From Gammaproteobacteria bacterium (GTDB taxonomy: Bacteria; Pseudomonadota; Gammaproteobacteria; Steroidobacterales; Rariloculaceae): a DNA stretch of 12,914 bases. The translations under genes and the position numbers were made by a program. This document shows positions 6,868 to 12,914 of the stretch, one piece after another. The notes below the pieces were generated by a model. It made no database searches. It had not been told where the DNA came from and saw nothing but the letters and a program-made list of their open reading frames with translations. The stretch is taken from NCBI GenBank assembly GCA_016927175.1, contig JAFGNC010000096.1, positions 1 through 12,914 on the forward strand, given 5' to 3'. Positions within the stretch are counted from its first letter, which is position 1; every line of letters begins with the position of its first letter.

Positions 6868-8949
6868 GTGAAGAATCCGATCTTCCCGGTCGTTGCCGCG
6901 CTGTCGGCGCTCGGCCTCGTCGGCTGCGGCGAGCCCGCGACCACCGAAGTCTCCGCGGCGGCCCCGCGGGCGGCGGCCGGCGACGCCCGCCGGGCAGCCG
7001 AGCTCGAGCGGCAGATCGAGACGCTCGAGCGACGCAAGGAGCGCATCGAGGACGCCAACGACATCAAGCGCCTGCAACGCGCCTACGGCTACTACGTGGA
7101 TCGCGGGATGTGGAACGAGGTCGCCGACCTGTTCGCGGAGGAGGGCTCGATCGAGATCGGGCGCGACGGCGTCTACGCCGGCCGCGATCGGGTGCGCGAG
7201 TACCTGCTCGCGCTCGGCAACGGCCGGACCGGGCTGTCGGAAGGCGAGCTGAACGAGCACATGCAGCTGATGCCGGTCGTCACGGTCGCGCCGGACGGCA
7301 CGACGGCGAAAGCGCGCTGGCGCGGGCTGGTCATGGCGGGCCGGTACGGCGACAGCGCCGTGTGGGGCGAGGGCCCGTACGAGAACGAATACGTCAAGGA
7401 GGACGGCGTCTGGAAGATCAGCAGGCTGCACTGGTTCCAGACGTTCATGGTGCCGTACGACGGCGGCTGGGCGCATAACGTCGACGTCAACGGCGGCAAG
7501 TATGTATCCGATCGGCTGCCGCCCGACGCGCCGCCGTCGGCCGATTACGACCCGTGGCCCGCGACGTGGCTGCCGCCTTTCCATTTCGACAATCCCGTCA
7601 CGGGCGCGCCCGAAGCTCCCGCGGCCGGCGACGGCGCCGGCGGGCCCGCCATCGGCGAGCTCCCGGGCGCGGGCGCCGACGAGCTGGCGCGCCGCGCCGC
7701 GGTGCTGGCACAGGAGGTGCAGCTGCTCGAGGACGAGAACGACATCGAGAACCTGCAGCGCACTTACGGCTTCTACGTCGAGGAGGCGCTGTGGAGCCAG
7801 GCCGCGGACCTGTTCGCCGAGGACGGCACGCTCGAGATCGCGGGCCGCGGCGTCTACGCCGGCAAGGAGCGCGTGCTCGAGTATCTGCGCTCCATCACGG
7901 ACGAATACCCGCGCTACGGCCTGCTGTACGATCAGATGCAGCTGCAGCCGGTCGTCCACGTCGCCCCGGACGGCCGCACGGCCAGGGCCCGCTGGCGGCT
8001 GTTCGCGCAGGAGGCCGAGCACGGCGAGTTCGCCGAATGGGGGGTCGGCTGGTACGAGAACGACTACGTCAAGGAGGACGGCGTCTGGAAGATCCAAAAC
8101 CTGCGCACGTTCATCCGGATGTACGCCCCGTACGAGGACGGCTGGGGCAAGACCGCGCTCGACGCGCCTTCGTTCTCGTCGTCGCTCGAGCCGGACCGGC
8201 CGTCGACGATCGAGCATGCGCCGTACCCGGCCGTGCCGACAGCGCCGTTCCACTACGAGAATCCGGTCACGGGCCGGCCCGTCTACGAGCAGACCGCGGC
8301 CGATTTCGCGTCGGCGCCCGCGGCGGCCGATCTCGACGACGTCGCCGGCACGCTCGCGGCGCTCGACCGGCGCGTCGGCCTGCTCGAGGATGCTGACCGT
8401 ATCGAGCGGCTGCACGCGATCTACGGCTATTACCTTGCCGACTATCAGATGGACGACCTCGGCGCGATGTTCGCCGACGACGGCACGATCGAGATCGCGC
8501 AGCGGGGCGTCTATGCCGGTAAGGCGAGCGTGCGCCGAAACCTCGACCTGTATCCTCCGGTCGACCTGCACAACCACATGCAGTACCAGCCCGTGATACA
8601 CGTCGCGCCGGACGGCACGACCGCCGAGATGCGCTCACGCGCGTTCAGCATCATGGGCACGCACGAGGAGTTCGCGACCTGGATGGGCGGCGTGTACGAG
8701 AACACGTTCGTCAAGGACGACGGAGTCTGGAAGATCCAGAAGGATCAGGTCTTCAACACTTATTTCACGCCGTACGAGATCGGCTGGAAGGATCAGCCGG
8801 AGCGCGACCCGCCGGGCATCACGGAATCCAACCCGCCGGACCTGCCGCCGTCGGTCGAGTTCGACATGTACCCGGTACCGTTTCTGCCGCCGTTTCACTA
8901 CCCGAACCCGGTGACGGGCGAGCCGGTCGAGGTGCCGCAGCAGAACTAG
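6868..8949 (+). CDS. Lipoprotein with three tandem NTF2/SnoaL-like domains
   Basis: Predicted membrane-anchored lipoprotein of 693 residues. GTG 6868 follows GAGGGGG (6854-6860). The start gives a short hydrophobic signal with lipobox L17-V-G-C20; Gly at +2 suggests outer-membrane sorting. Three homologous units follow: about residues 39-246, 271-469 and 488-684. Each begins with a charged helix, then Y-G-[YF]-Y, a [DM]-[LF]-F-A-[ED]-[ED]-G-[ST]-[IL]-E-I-like motif, G-V-Y-A-G, M-Q-x-x-P-V-x-x-V-A-P-D-G-x-T-A, Y-E-N-x-[YF]-V-K-[ED]-D-G-V-W-K-I, and closes with F-H-[FY]-x-N-P-V-T-G. These are hallmarks of SnoaL/NTF2-like folds, seen in dehydratases, isomerases and non-catalytic binding proteins. 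Triplication in one lipoprotein is unusual. The middle unit has Gln where units 1 and 3 have His before M-Q. Function is unknown; neighbours suggest a small hydrophobic ligand. Confidence 0.85.
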   Translation: MKNPIFPVVAALSALGLVGCGEPATTEVSAAAPRAAAGDARRAAELERQIETLERRKERIEDANDIKRLQRAYGYYVDRGMWNEVADLFAEEGSIEIGRDGVYAGRDRVREYLLALGNGRTGLSEGELNEHMQLMPVVTVAPDGTTAKARWRGLVMAGRYGDSAVWGEGPYENEYVKEDGVWKISRLHWFQTFMVPYDGGWAHNVDVNGGKYVSDRLPPDAPPSADYDPWPATWLPPFHFDNPVTGAPEAPAAGDGAGGPAIGELPGAGADELARRAAVLAQEVQLLEDENDIENLQRTYGFYVEEALWSQAADLFAEDGTLEIAGRGVYAGKERVLEYLRSITDEYPRYGLLYDQMQLQPVVHVAPDGRTARARWRLFAQEAEHGEFAEWGVGWYENDYVKEDGVWKIQNLRTFIRMYAPYEDGWGKTALDAPSFSSSLEPDRPSTIEHAPYPAVPTAPFHYENPVTGRPVYEQTAADFASAPAAADLDDVAGTLAALDRRVGLLEDADRIERLHAIYGYYLADYQMDDLGAMFADDGTIEIAQRGVYAGKASVRRNLDLYPPVDLHNHMQYQPVIHVAPDGTTAEMRSRAFSIMGTHEEFATWMGGVYENTFVKDDGVWKIQKDQVFNTYFTPYEIGWKDQPERDPPGITESNPPDLPPSVEFDMYPVPFLPPFHYPNPVTGEPVEVPQQN

Positions 8950-8966
8950 ACCGGCCCCGCGCATCC

Positions 8967-8994
8967 CGTGGCGGCGCCGGCCGGCGCCGCCACG
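8967..8994. terminator. Perfect 28-bp GC palindrome, possible terminator
   Basis: The arm CGTGGCGGCGCCGG (8967-8980) is followed immediately by its exact reverse complement (8981-8994), 17 bases after the lipoprotein stop. As RNA it would fold into a very stable hairpin, but no T-run follows, so termination is only likely, or it may serve as a 3'-end stabiliser or protein site. Confidence 0.45.
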
Positions 8995-9044
8995 TCTGCC
9001 GGCGGTCGTGCCGCTGACGGCCGGCCGATCGGCTCCTCCGTCCC

Positions 9045-9152
9045 TCCGCGACGATCGGCGCCCGTCCGCGCCTGTCCGCGACGATCCGCGCCGGCCGCGC
9101 CTGTCCGCGCCCGTCCGCGCTCATCAGCGCTCATCCGCGCCGGCCGCGGCTG
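9045..9152. repeat. Degenerate 10-bp tandem repeat, about 11 copies
   Basis: Eleven adjacent units of 10 bases (two of them 9) follow the consensus TCCGCGCCNG. Examples are TCCGCGACGA (9045 and 9075), TCCGCGCCTG (9065), TCCGCGCCGG (9085 and 9134), TCCGCGCCCG (9104) and TCCGCGCTCA (9114). A period of ten is not a multiple of three, so it does not encode a peptide repeat. It lies between the palindrome and the NtrC-like sites. The spacer 8950-9349 contains no gene that I can support. Confidence 0.8.
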
Positions 9153-9165
9153 CCCTCGGCCGGCT

Positions 9166-9182
9166 TGCACCAGCTTCGGGCA
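9166..9182 (+). promoter_or_regulatory. NtrC-like enhancer site 1
   Basis: TGCACCAGCTTCGGGCA matches the enterobacterial NtrC consensus TGCACCAWWWTGGTGCA at 13 of 17 positions, with a perfect left half. Its centre is about 118 bases before the predicted sigma-54 start site. Confidence 0.6.
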
Positions 9183-9195
9183 TACCCGTTGCCGC

Positions 9196-9212
9196 CGCAC
9201 CGTCCCGGTGCA
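9196..9212 (+). promoter_or_regulatory. NtrC-like enhancer site 2
   Basis: CGCACCGTCCCGGTGCA contains the exact dyad GCACC-N5-GGTGC of NtrC sites. Its centre is 30 bases from site 1, about three helical turns, close to the spacing of paired NtrC sites upstream of E. coli glnA. Confidence 0.65.
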
Positions 9213-9234
9213 ATCCCGGCGTGGGCATAGAGCC

Positions 9235-9247
9235 TAACGCATTGATT
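9235..9247 (-). promoter_or_regulatory. IHF binding site
   Basis: On the minus strand AATCAATGCGTTA is a perfect match to the IHF consensus WATCAANNNNTTR. It lies between the NtrC-like sites and the sigma-54 promoter, where IHF usually bends DNA so that the activator reaches the polymerase. Confidence 0.65.
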
Positions 9248-9265
9248 TGCCACGTAAAACGCGCG

Positions 9266-9281
9266 TGGCACGGTTCCTGCT
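9266..9281 (+). promoter_or_regulatory. Sigma-54 (-24/-12) promoter of the porin gene
   Basis: TGGCACGGTTCCTGCT fits TGGCACR-N4-TTGCW with one mismatch (C for the first T of the -12 element), and GG and GC are exactly 10 bases apart. Transcription is expected near 9292, giving a leader of about 58 bases with a GGCGCG-TGAG-CGCGCC hairpin (9299-9314) and a TAAGGA ribosome site (9337-9342). Confidence 0.8.
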
Positions 9282-9349
9282 AATGCTGCGCTCGACACGG
9301 CGCGTGAGCGCGCCAGACGCGACGTATCAGCAAACGTAAGGAACAGAGC

Positions 9350-10084
9350 ATGAAGATCAAGCATGGGACCCTGGGTGCCGCGGCCGTAACGATGATGTTG
9401 TCCGTGCCCGCGGTGGCTCAGGACCTCGACAGCGGCGCCGGCGGCAGCCTTACGGCCAACGCGGCGGCCAGTAGCAACTACATCTGGCGAGGGTTGACGC
9501 AGACGATGAACGAGGTCGCCGTATCGGGCGGGCTCGACTACGCCGCCGACAACGGCTTCTACGTCGGCACGTGGGCGTCGAACGTCAGCTATGCGCCCGG
9601 CGACGTGTTCTCTTACGAGCACGATGTCTACTTCGGCTATTCGGGCGGCGACAGCGTCACGTACGACTTCGGCTACCTGTACTACAACTACGACGACATC
9701 GCCGAGTTCGATTTCGGCGAGATCTACGCGACGCTCGGCTTCGGCAACTTCAGCGCGACCGCGTACGTGCTGGCGAATACCGAGGCGGACGAAGGTCCGG
9801 GACAGGACTTCGGCTTCGGTCAGGCGAACTACGTGTCGCTCGACTACGCCGTGCCGCTCAGGGACGACCTCGAGCTCGGGCTGCATGTCGGCCGGCACGA
9901 CGGCGACTTCAACGAGGCCTTCAACGGCGTGCCCGGAGACTACGTCGACTACGCCTTGTCGCTCGCCAAGGGCGGTTTCAGCTTCATGATCTCGGACACC
10001 GATCTCGACAGCGAAGTGGCCGACGGTCTCGACAACGGCTCGGTCAAGTTCGTCGTCGGCTACTCGATGGACTTCGACCTGTAA
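9350..10084 (+). CDS. TorF-family putative porin (TIGR02001/Gcw_chp outer-membrane protein)
   Basis: Outer-membrane beta-barrel of 244 residues. The signal peptide spans about residues 1-23, ending PAVA before QDLDSG. The mature protein begins with the family signature SLTANAAASSNYIWRGLTQT, followed by aromatic, alternating strands such as GFYVGTWASNVSY, YDFGYLYYNYDD and DYALSLAKGGFSFMISDTDL, and ends on a strand closing with an aromatic (VGYSMDFDL), as outer-membrane barrels do. The ATG has TAAGGA seven bases upstream. In many proteobacteria this family sits beside glnK and amtB and is associated with nitrogen metabolism. No such neighbours are in this window, but the sigma-54, IHF and NtrC-like sites upstream predict induction under nitrogen limitation. 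The transported solute is unknown. Confidence 0.88.
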   Translation: MKIKHGTLGAAAVTMMLSVPAVAQDLDSGAGGSLTANAAASSNYIWRGLTQTMNEVAVSGGLDYAADNGFYVGTWASNVSYAPGDVFSYEHDVYFGYSGGDSVTYDFGYLYYNYDDIAEFDFGEIYATLGFGNFSATAYVLANTEADEGPGQDFGFGQANYVSLDYAVPLRDDLELGLHVGRHDGDFNEAFNGVPGDYVDYALSLAKGGFSFMISDTDLDSEVADGLDNGSVKFVVGYSMDFDL

Positions 10085-10159
10085 CGGCGGCCGCCGGCCC
10101 TCGCCGGCCGGACAGCCTGCAGGCGGCGGACGGCGAACGCCGCTCGTTCCTGCTTCGCG

Positions 10160-10179
10160 GCGGCCCCTCCCGGGGCCGC
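10160..10179 (+). terminator. Possible terminator hairpin after the porin gene
   Basis: GCGGCCCC (10160-10167) pairs perfectly with GGGGCCGC (10172-10179) around a TCCC loop, 76 bases after the porin stop, but only two T follow. Nothing else recognisable was seen in the spacer 10085-10336. Confidence 0.4.
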
Positions 10180-10336
10180 TTGCGTCTGCGCCAGGGGTCG
10201 GGGCGCGACAGCCCTGGCCCGCACGAGGCCGCCCGCCGGGAACCGCCGCGGCGATACCGGCGTCGGGCGACTGGCAACACCCAGTATCCGACGTCAGAAT
10301 GACAACCCGCCCGTGGTGCCCCCGATACCCGCGCCG

Positions 10337-11530
10337 ATGTCTACCGCCGCCGCTCCGGATACCGCCCCTGCCGCGCTGCGGCCGCGCTTCCCGGCACGGC
10401 CGCCGCTGTCGCTGTACGTGCATCTGCCGTGGTGCGTGCGCAAGTGCCCGTACTGCGACTTCAACTCGTACGAGGCGCGCGGCCGTCTGCCCGACGACGC
10501 CTACGTCGATGCGCTGCTCCGCGATCTCGACGCCGAGTCGGCTTTTGCGGCGGAGCGCGCCGTCTCGAGCATCTTCATCGGCGGCGGCACGCCGAGCCTG
10601 TTCTCGGGTCACGCGATAACGCTGCTGATCGACGGGATCCGTTCGCGCCTCCCTGTCGCCGCGGACGCGGAGATCACGCTCGAGGCGAACCCGGGCGCCG
10701 TCGAAGCCGAGCGCTTCGCGGACTTCGTCGAGGCGGGCGTCAACCGCCTGTCGATCGGCGTGCAGAGCTTCAGGGATTCGCAGCTCGGGGCACTCGGCCG
10801 CGTGCACGACTCGGCGGAAGCCGTTCGTGCAGTGGAGCTCGCGCGGCGCGCCGGTTTCACGAACGTCAACGTGGACCTGATGTACGGTCTGCCGGGCGAC
10901 GATGCGGCCGGGGCGCTGCGCGACGTCGAGCTGGCCGCGGAGCTCGCCCCGACGCACATCTCCTGGTATCAGCTGACGCTCGAGCCGAACACCGCGTTCC
11001 ACCGCAGACCCCCTTCGCTGCCGCGCGACGAAACGATCAAGGAGATCGAGGAACGGGGCCTCGAATCGTTGCGACAGCACGGTTATCTCCGCTACGAGAT
11101 TTCCGCGCATGCGCGCGAAGGCTTCCGCTGCCGACACAACCTTCACTACTGGCGGTTCGGCGATTACATCGGCATCGGCGCCGGCGCCCATGGCAAGCTC
11201 ACGTGTCCCGAGCGGGGCGCGATACTGCGGCGAGCGAAGACCCGTAATCCTGCGACATACATGGAACGGGCAGGCACCCCAGCCGCCGTCGGCGAAGAGC
11301 GAGTCGAATCGCCCGAGCAGATCGTGCTCGAGTTCATGATGAACGCTCTGCGCCTGACGGACGGCGTCGACGTCGACTGCTTCGAGCGTCGCACCGGGCA
11401 GCCGCGTTCCGTCATCGCCGCGGCCATCGCGGACGGCGTACGCCGCGGATGGCTGCACGACTGCGCCACGGTGCTGAAGCCGACGCCGCGCGGGCTCGAC
11501 GTCCTGAATTCCGTGCTTCTGCTGTTCTAG
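10337..11530 (+). CDS. hemW: Radical SAM family haem chaperone HemW
   Basis: Cytoplasmic iron-sulphur protein related to the anaerobic coproporphyrinogen dehydrogenase HemN. HemW proteins bind haem and pass it to target proteins rather than oxidising coproporphyrinogen. In the 397 residues, C33-VRK-C37-PY-C40 (followed by DFNSY) is the radical-SAM CxxxCxxC motif in the HemW form. IFIGGGTPS, ITLEANPG and VNRLSIGVQSF follow as the SAM-binding elements, and LMYGLPGD and GIGAGAHGK are family-typical. The C-terminal part (LEFMMNALRLTDGVD onwards) is the HemW C-terminal domain. The frame opens at GTG 10313, but ATG 10337 is the better start; neither has a clear ribosome site. Many gammaproteobacteria place hemW after rdgB; here it stands alone on its strand. 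Confidence 0.93.
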   Translation: MSTAAAPDTAPAALRPRFPARPPLSLYVHLPWCVRKCPYCDFNSYEARGRLPDDAYVDALLRDLDAESAFAAERAVSSIFIGGGTPSLFSGHAITLLIDGIRSRLPVAADAEITLEANPGAVEAERFADFVEAGVNRLSIGVQSFRDSQLGALGRVHDSAEAVRAVELARRAGFTNVNVDLMYGLPGDDAAGALRDVELAAELAPTHISWYQLTLEPNTAFHRRPPSLPRDETIKEIEERGLESLRQHGYLRYEISAHAREGFRCRHNLHYWRFGDYIGIGAGAHGKLTCPERGAILRRAKTRNPATYMERAGTPAAVGEERVESPEQIVLEFMMNALRLTDGVDVDCFERRTGQPRSVIAAAIADGVRRGWLHDCATVLKPTPRGLDVLNSVLLLF

Positions 11531-11543
11531 CGTACGCGCCCCT

Positions 11544-11579
11544 CCGGCACGTCGCATGCCGGCGACAGTTAGTCGCCGG
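11544..11579 (+). terminator. Overlapping hairpins after hemW
   Basis: CCGGCA/TGCCGG (11544-11562) and CCGGCGAC/GTCGCCGG (11559-11579, loop AGTTA) share bases, so only one can form at a time. No T-run follows. They lie just after the hemW stop and may form a weak or factor-dependent terminator. The rest of the spacer to 11730 is locally AT-richer (about 11592-11645) without a promoter I can defend. Confidence 0.35.
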
Positions 11580-11730
11580 GCGATCCTGCTGTTAGCGTCG
11601 TTTCAAACTCGAAAACCAACTCAGAACGCGGAGAAGTTTTCACGACGACTCGAGGGGGGCGGCGTCCCGCGCGTGACTTGCGCGCCGCGCCGGCCGACGG
11701 ATCGGCTTGCGAATTCCCAGGGAGGGACTC

Positions 11731-12914
11731 ATGCGGCGTGAAAGAAGTCATCGGGGCTGGAATCATTGGCGTGTGCTCGCAGCGGCACTTGTCGCGACGG
11801 CGCTCACCGCTTGCGGATCGGAGGACGACCCGGCAGCAGGCGCACCGACGGACTCGGAAACCGAAGTCGTGCAGGAGTTGTCGGGCAGCGTCGGCGACGG
11901 CCCGGTCGCCGGCGCCGATCTGACCGTCTACACGAACGGCGGCGAGGAGATCGAAAGAACCGTCAGCGATCAGACCGCCGCCTACAACGTGCAGGTCCGC
12001 ACCAAGGGCAAGCACTATCCGCTGCTGATAGAGGCCACGGGCGGCACGGATCTCGTCACGAACGTCGCGCCGGATTTCAAGCTCGCCGGCGCGGCGCTCG
12101 GCCCCGGCAGAAACGAAGTCGCGAACATCAGCCCGTTCTCGACACTGGCGGTCGCGATCGCGCAGGAGCTGCCGGGCGGGCTGACGACCGAGAACATCGT
12201 GGCGGGTGTCGAGGCGGTGGTGACCGAGCTCGGCTCGGGACTCGACTCCCTCGCTTCCGCCGAAGTCATCGACACCGAGATCGACGAGTCCAACGCGGCC
12301 GAGATGGTCAAAGCGTCGGAAACGCTGGCCGAGATCTTCCGCCGCACGAATGAGGTCATCGTCGCGAGCCGCGGCGAATCGAGCGTGGAGGCCGTGATCG
12401 ACGCGCTCGGCTCCGACCTGGCCGACGGTCGGCTCGAGGGCGCCGGCGGCGCGAATGTCGATCCGCAGGTGTCGGCCGTCGCGCGCGTGGCCGCGGGCGA
12501 CGTGTCGCTCGAGGCCATCTCCAACACACTGCACGTGCACGGCGCCGACGCGACGAGCGCGCTGGACGGCGCGATCGCGACGATCGCGCCCGAAGCGGCC
12601 GACGCACCGACGGCATCGCTGCCGATCTCCGAGAACCTGATCGCGCAGGCGAAACTCGGCGTCGCGGCGGCATCGGCGCTCGAGCCGACCGAGGACCTGG
12701 CGGCTCTCGCCGAAGCGCTCGACTCGCTGCAGGCGGGCATGCTGCCGACCGAGGCTGTCGAGGCCCTGCCCGCCGGCGCGGCGACGGCTCTGGACCCGGC
12801 GCTGACCCGGCTGACGAACGGTGTGGCCGAGGACGTCGCCGCCGTCAACGCGGTCAGCGGCGGCGAGGCCCCCGGCACGGGCGATCCGGAGCCGACCGAT
12901 CCGACGGACCCGAC
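11731..12914 (+). CDS. Large surface lipoprotein, 3' end outside the window
   Basis: Open from ATG 11731 to the window edge without a stop, at least 394 codons. AGGGAGGG (11719-11726) is a strong ribosome site. The N-terminus has a basic region, a hydrophobic core and lipobox L25-T-A-C28 followed by Gly-Ser, so it should be lipidated and probably sorted to the outer membrane. Residues of about 50-110 (SGSVGDGPVAGADLTVYTNG onward, with turn-rich beta segments) look like a carboxypeptidase-regulatory or other Ig-like beta sandwich. A long Ala/Glu/Leu-rich, mostly helical region follows to about 375, where it turns into a linker GTGDPEPTDPTDP that usually leads to further extracellular domains. 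I do not recognise a specific family. The gene was found by reading the frame directly, since it has no stop inside the window. Role unknown; adhesion or surface display is only a guess. Confidence 0.8.
   Translation, partial: MRRERSHRGWNHWRVLAAALVATALTACGSEDDPAAGAPTDSETEVVQELSGSVGDGPVAGADLTVYTNGGEEIERTVSDQTAAYNVQVRTKGKHYPLLIEATGGTDLVTNVAPDFKLAGAALGPGRNEVANISPFSTLAVAIAQELPGGLTTENIVAGVEAVVTELGSGLDSLASAEVIDTEIDESNAAEMVKASETLAEIFRRTNEVIVASRGESSVEAVIDALGSDLADGRLEGAGGANVDPQVSAVARVAAGDVSLEAISNTLHVHGADATSALDGAIATIAPEAADAPTASLPISENLIAQAKLGVAAASALEPTEDLAALAEALDSLQAGMLPTEAVEALPAGAATALDPALTRLTNGVAEDVAAVNAVSGGEAPGTGDPEPTDPTDP

Noticed and set aside
6496..8601. 701-residue minus-strand open frame
   Set aside because: It is antisense to the triple NTF2 lipoprotein and the end of the oxygenase gene. 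Its apparent internal repeats mirror the three domains of the real gene.
9045..9152. Possible CRISPR array
   Set aside because: The units are only 10 bases, contiguous and degenerate, without unique spacers; this is a simple tandem repeat.
8946..9283. Small Arg/Ala/Pro-rich open frames on both strands in the spacer
   Set aside because: They are produced by the GC-rich decamer repeat, have no ribosome sites and run into the sigma-54 control region.
10299..10619. 106-residue plus-strand frame beginning before hemW
   Set aside because: It overlaps the radical-SAM region of hemW in another frame and is Arg/Thr/Ser-rich without motif.
9131..11557. 808-residue minus-strand open frame
   Set aside because: It runs antisense to hemW and the porin gene, both well recognised, and its composition is that of a shadow frame.

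Overview
The window is GC-rich, densely coded bacterial DNA. Its genes fit a Gammaproteobacterium: a SlyD-type isomerase with a histidine tail, PBP4/DacB, HemW, a TorF-family porin, and a sigma-54 promoter with matches to NtrC and IHF sites. An uncultured, high-GC, Steroidobacter/Woeseia-like lineage is a guess from gene content and is not shown by the sequence. No rRNA, tRNA, CRISPR array, transposase or other mobile element was seen.

Positions 19-3821 (minus strand) hold a compact, probably co-transcribed run. Read in its own direction it is dacB (periplasmic D,D-carboxypeptidase/endopeptidase), an ACMSD/resorcylate-decarboxylase-like amidohydrolase, a SlyD-type FKBP isomerase, and a YhhQ/VUT-type queuosine-precursor transporter. 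The last two junctions are unusual. A five-codon mini-ORF repeats the start of slyD, and the transporter appears to start at a CTG that overlaps the slyD stop.

Positions 3822-8949 (plus strand) hold three genes whose products all carry export signals: a Tat-exported aldo/keto reductase, a Tat-exported carotenoid/stilbene cleavage oxygenase with four iron-binding histidines, and a lipoprotein made of three tandem NTF2/SnoaL-like domains. The oxygenase is followed by a clear intrinsic terminator, so these are adjacent transcription units rather than one operon. Together they could be an envelope-located oxidative or reductive module acting on hydrophobic or aromatic compounds; that is inference.

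Positions 8950-9349 carry no gene but are rich in signals: a perfect 28-bp palindrome, about eleven copies of a degenerate 10-bp repeat, two NtrC-like dyads 30 bp apart, a perfect match to the IHF consensus, and a sigma-54 -24/-12 promoter. These lead into a TorF-family outer-membrane porin gene (9350-10084). This is the strongest regulatory finding in the window and predicts nitrogen-limitation control of the porin.

Positions 10337-11530 encode HemW, a radical-SAM haem chaperone. From 11731 a large surface lipoprotein begins and runs off the right edge.
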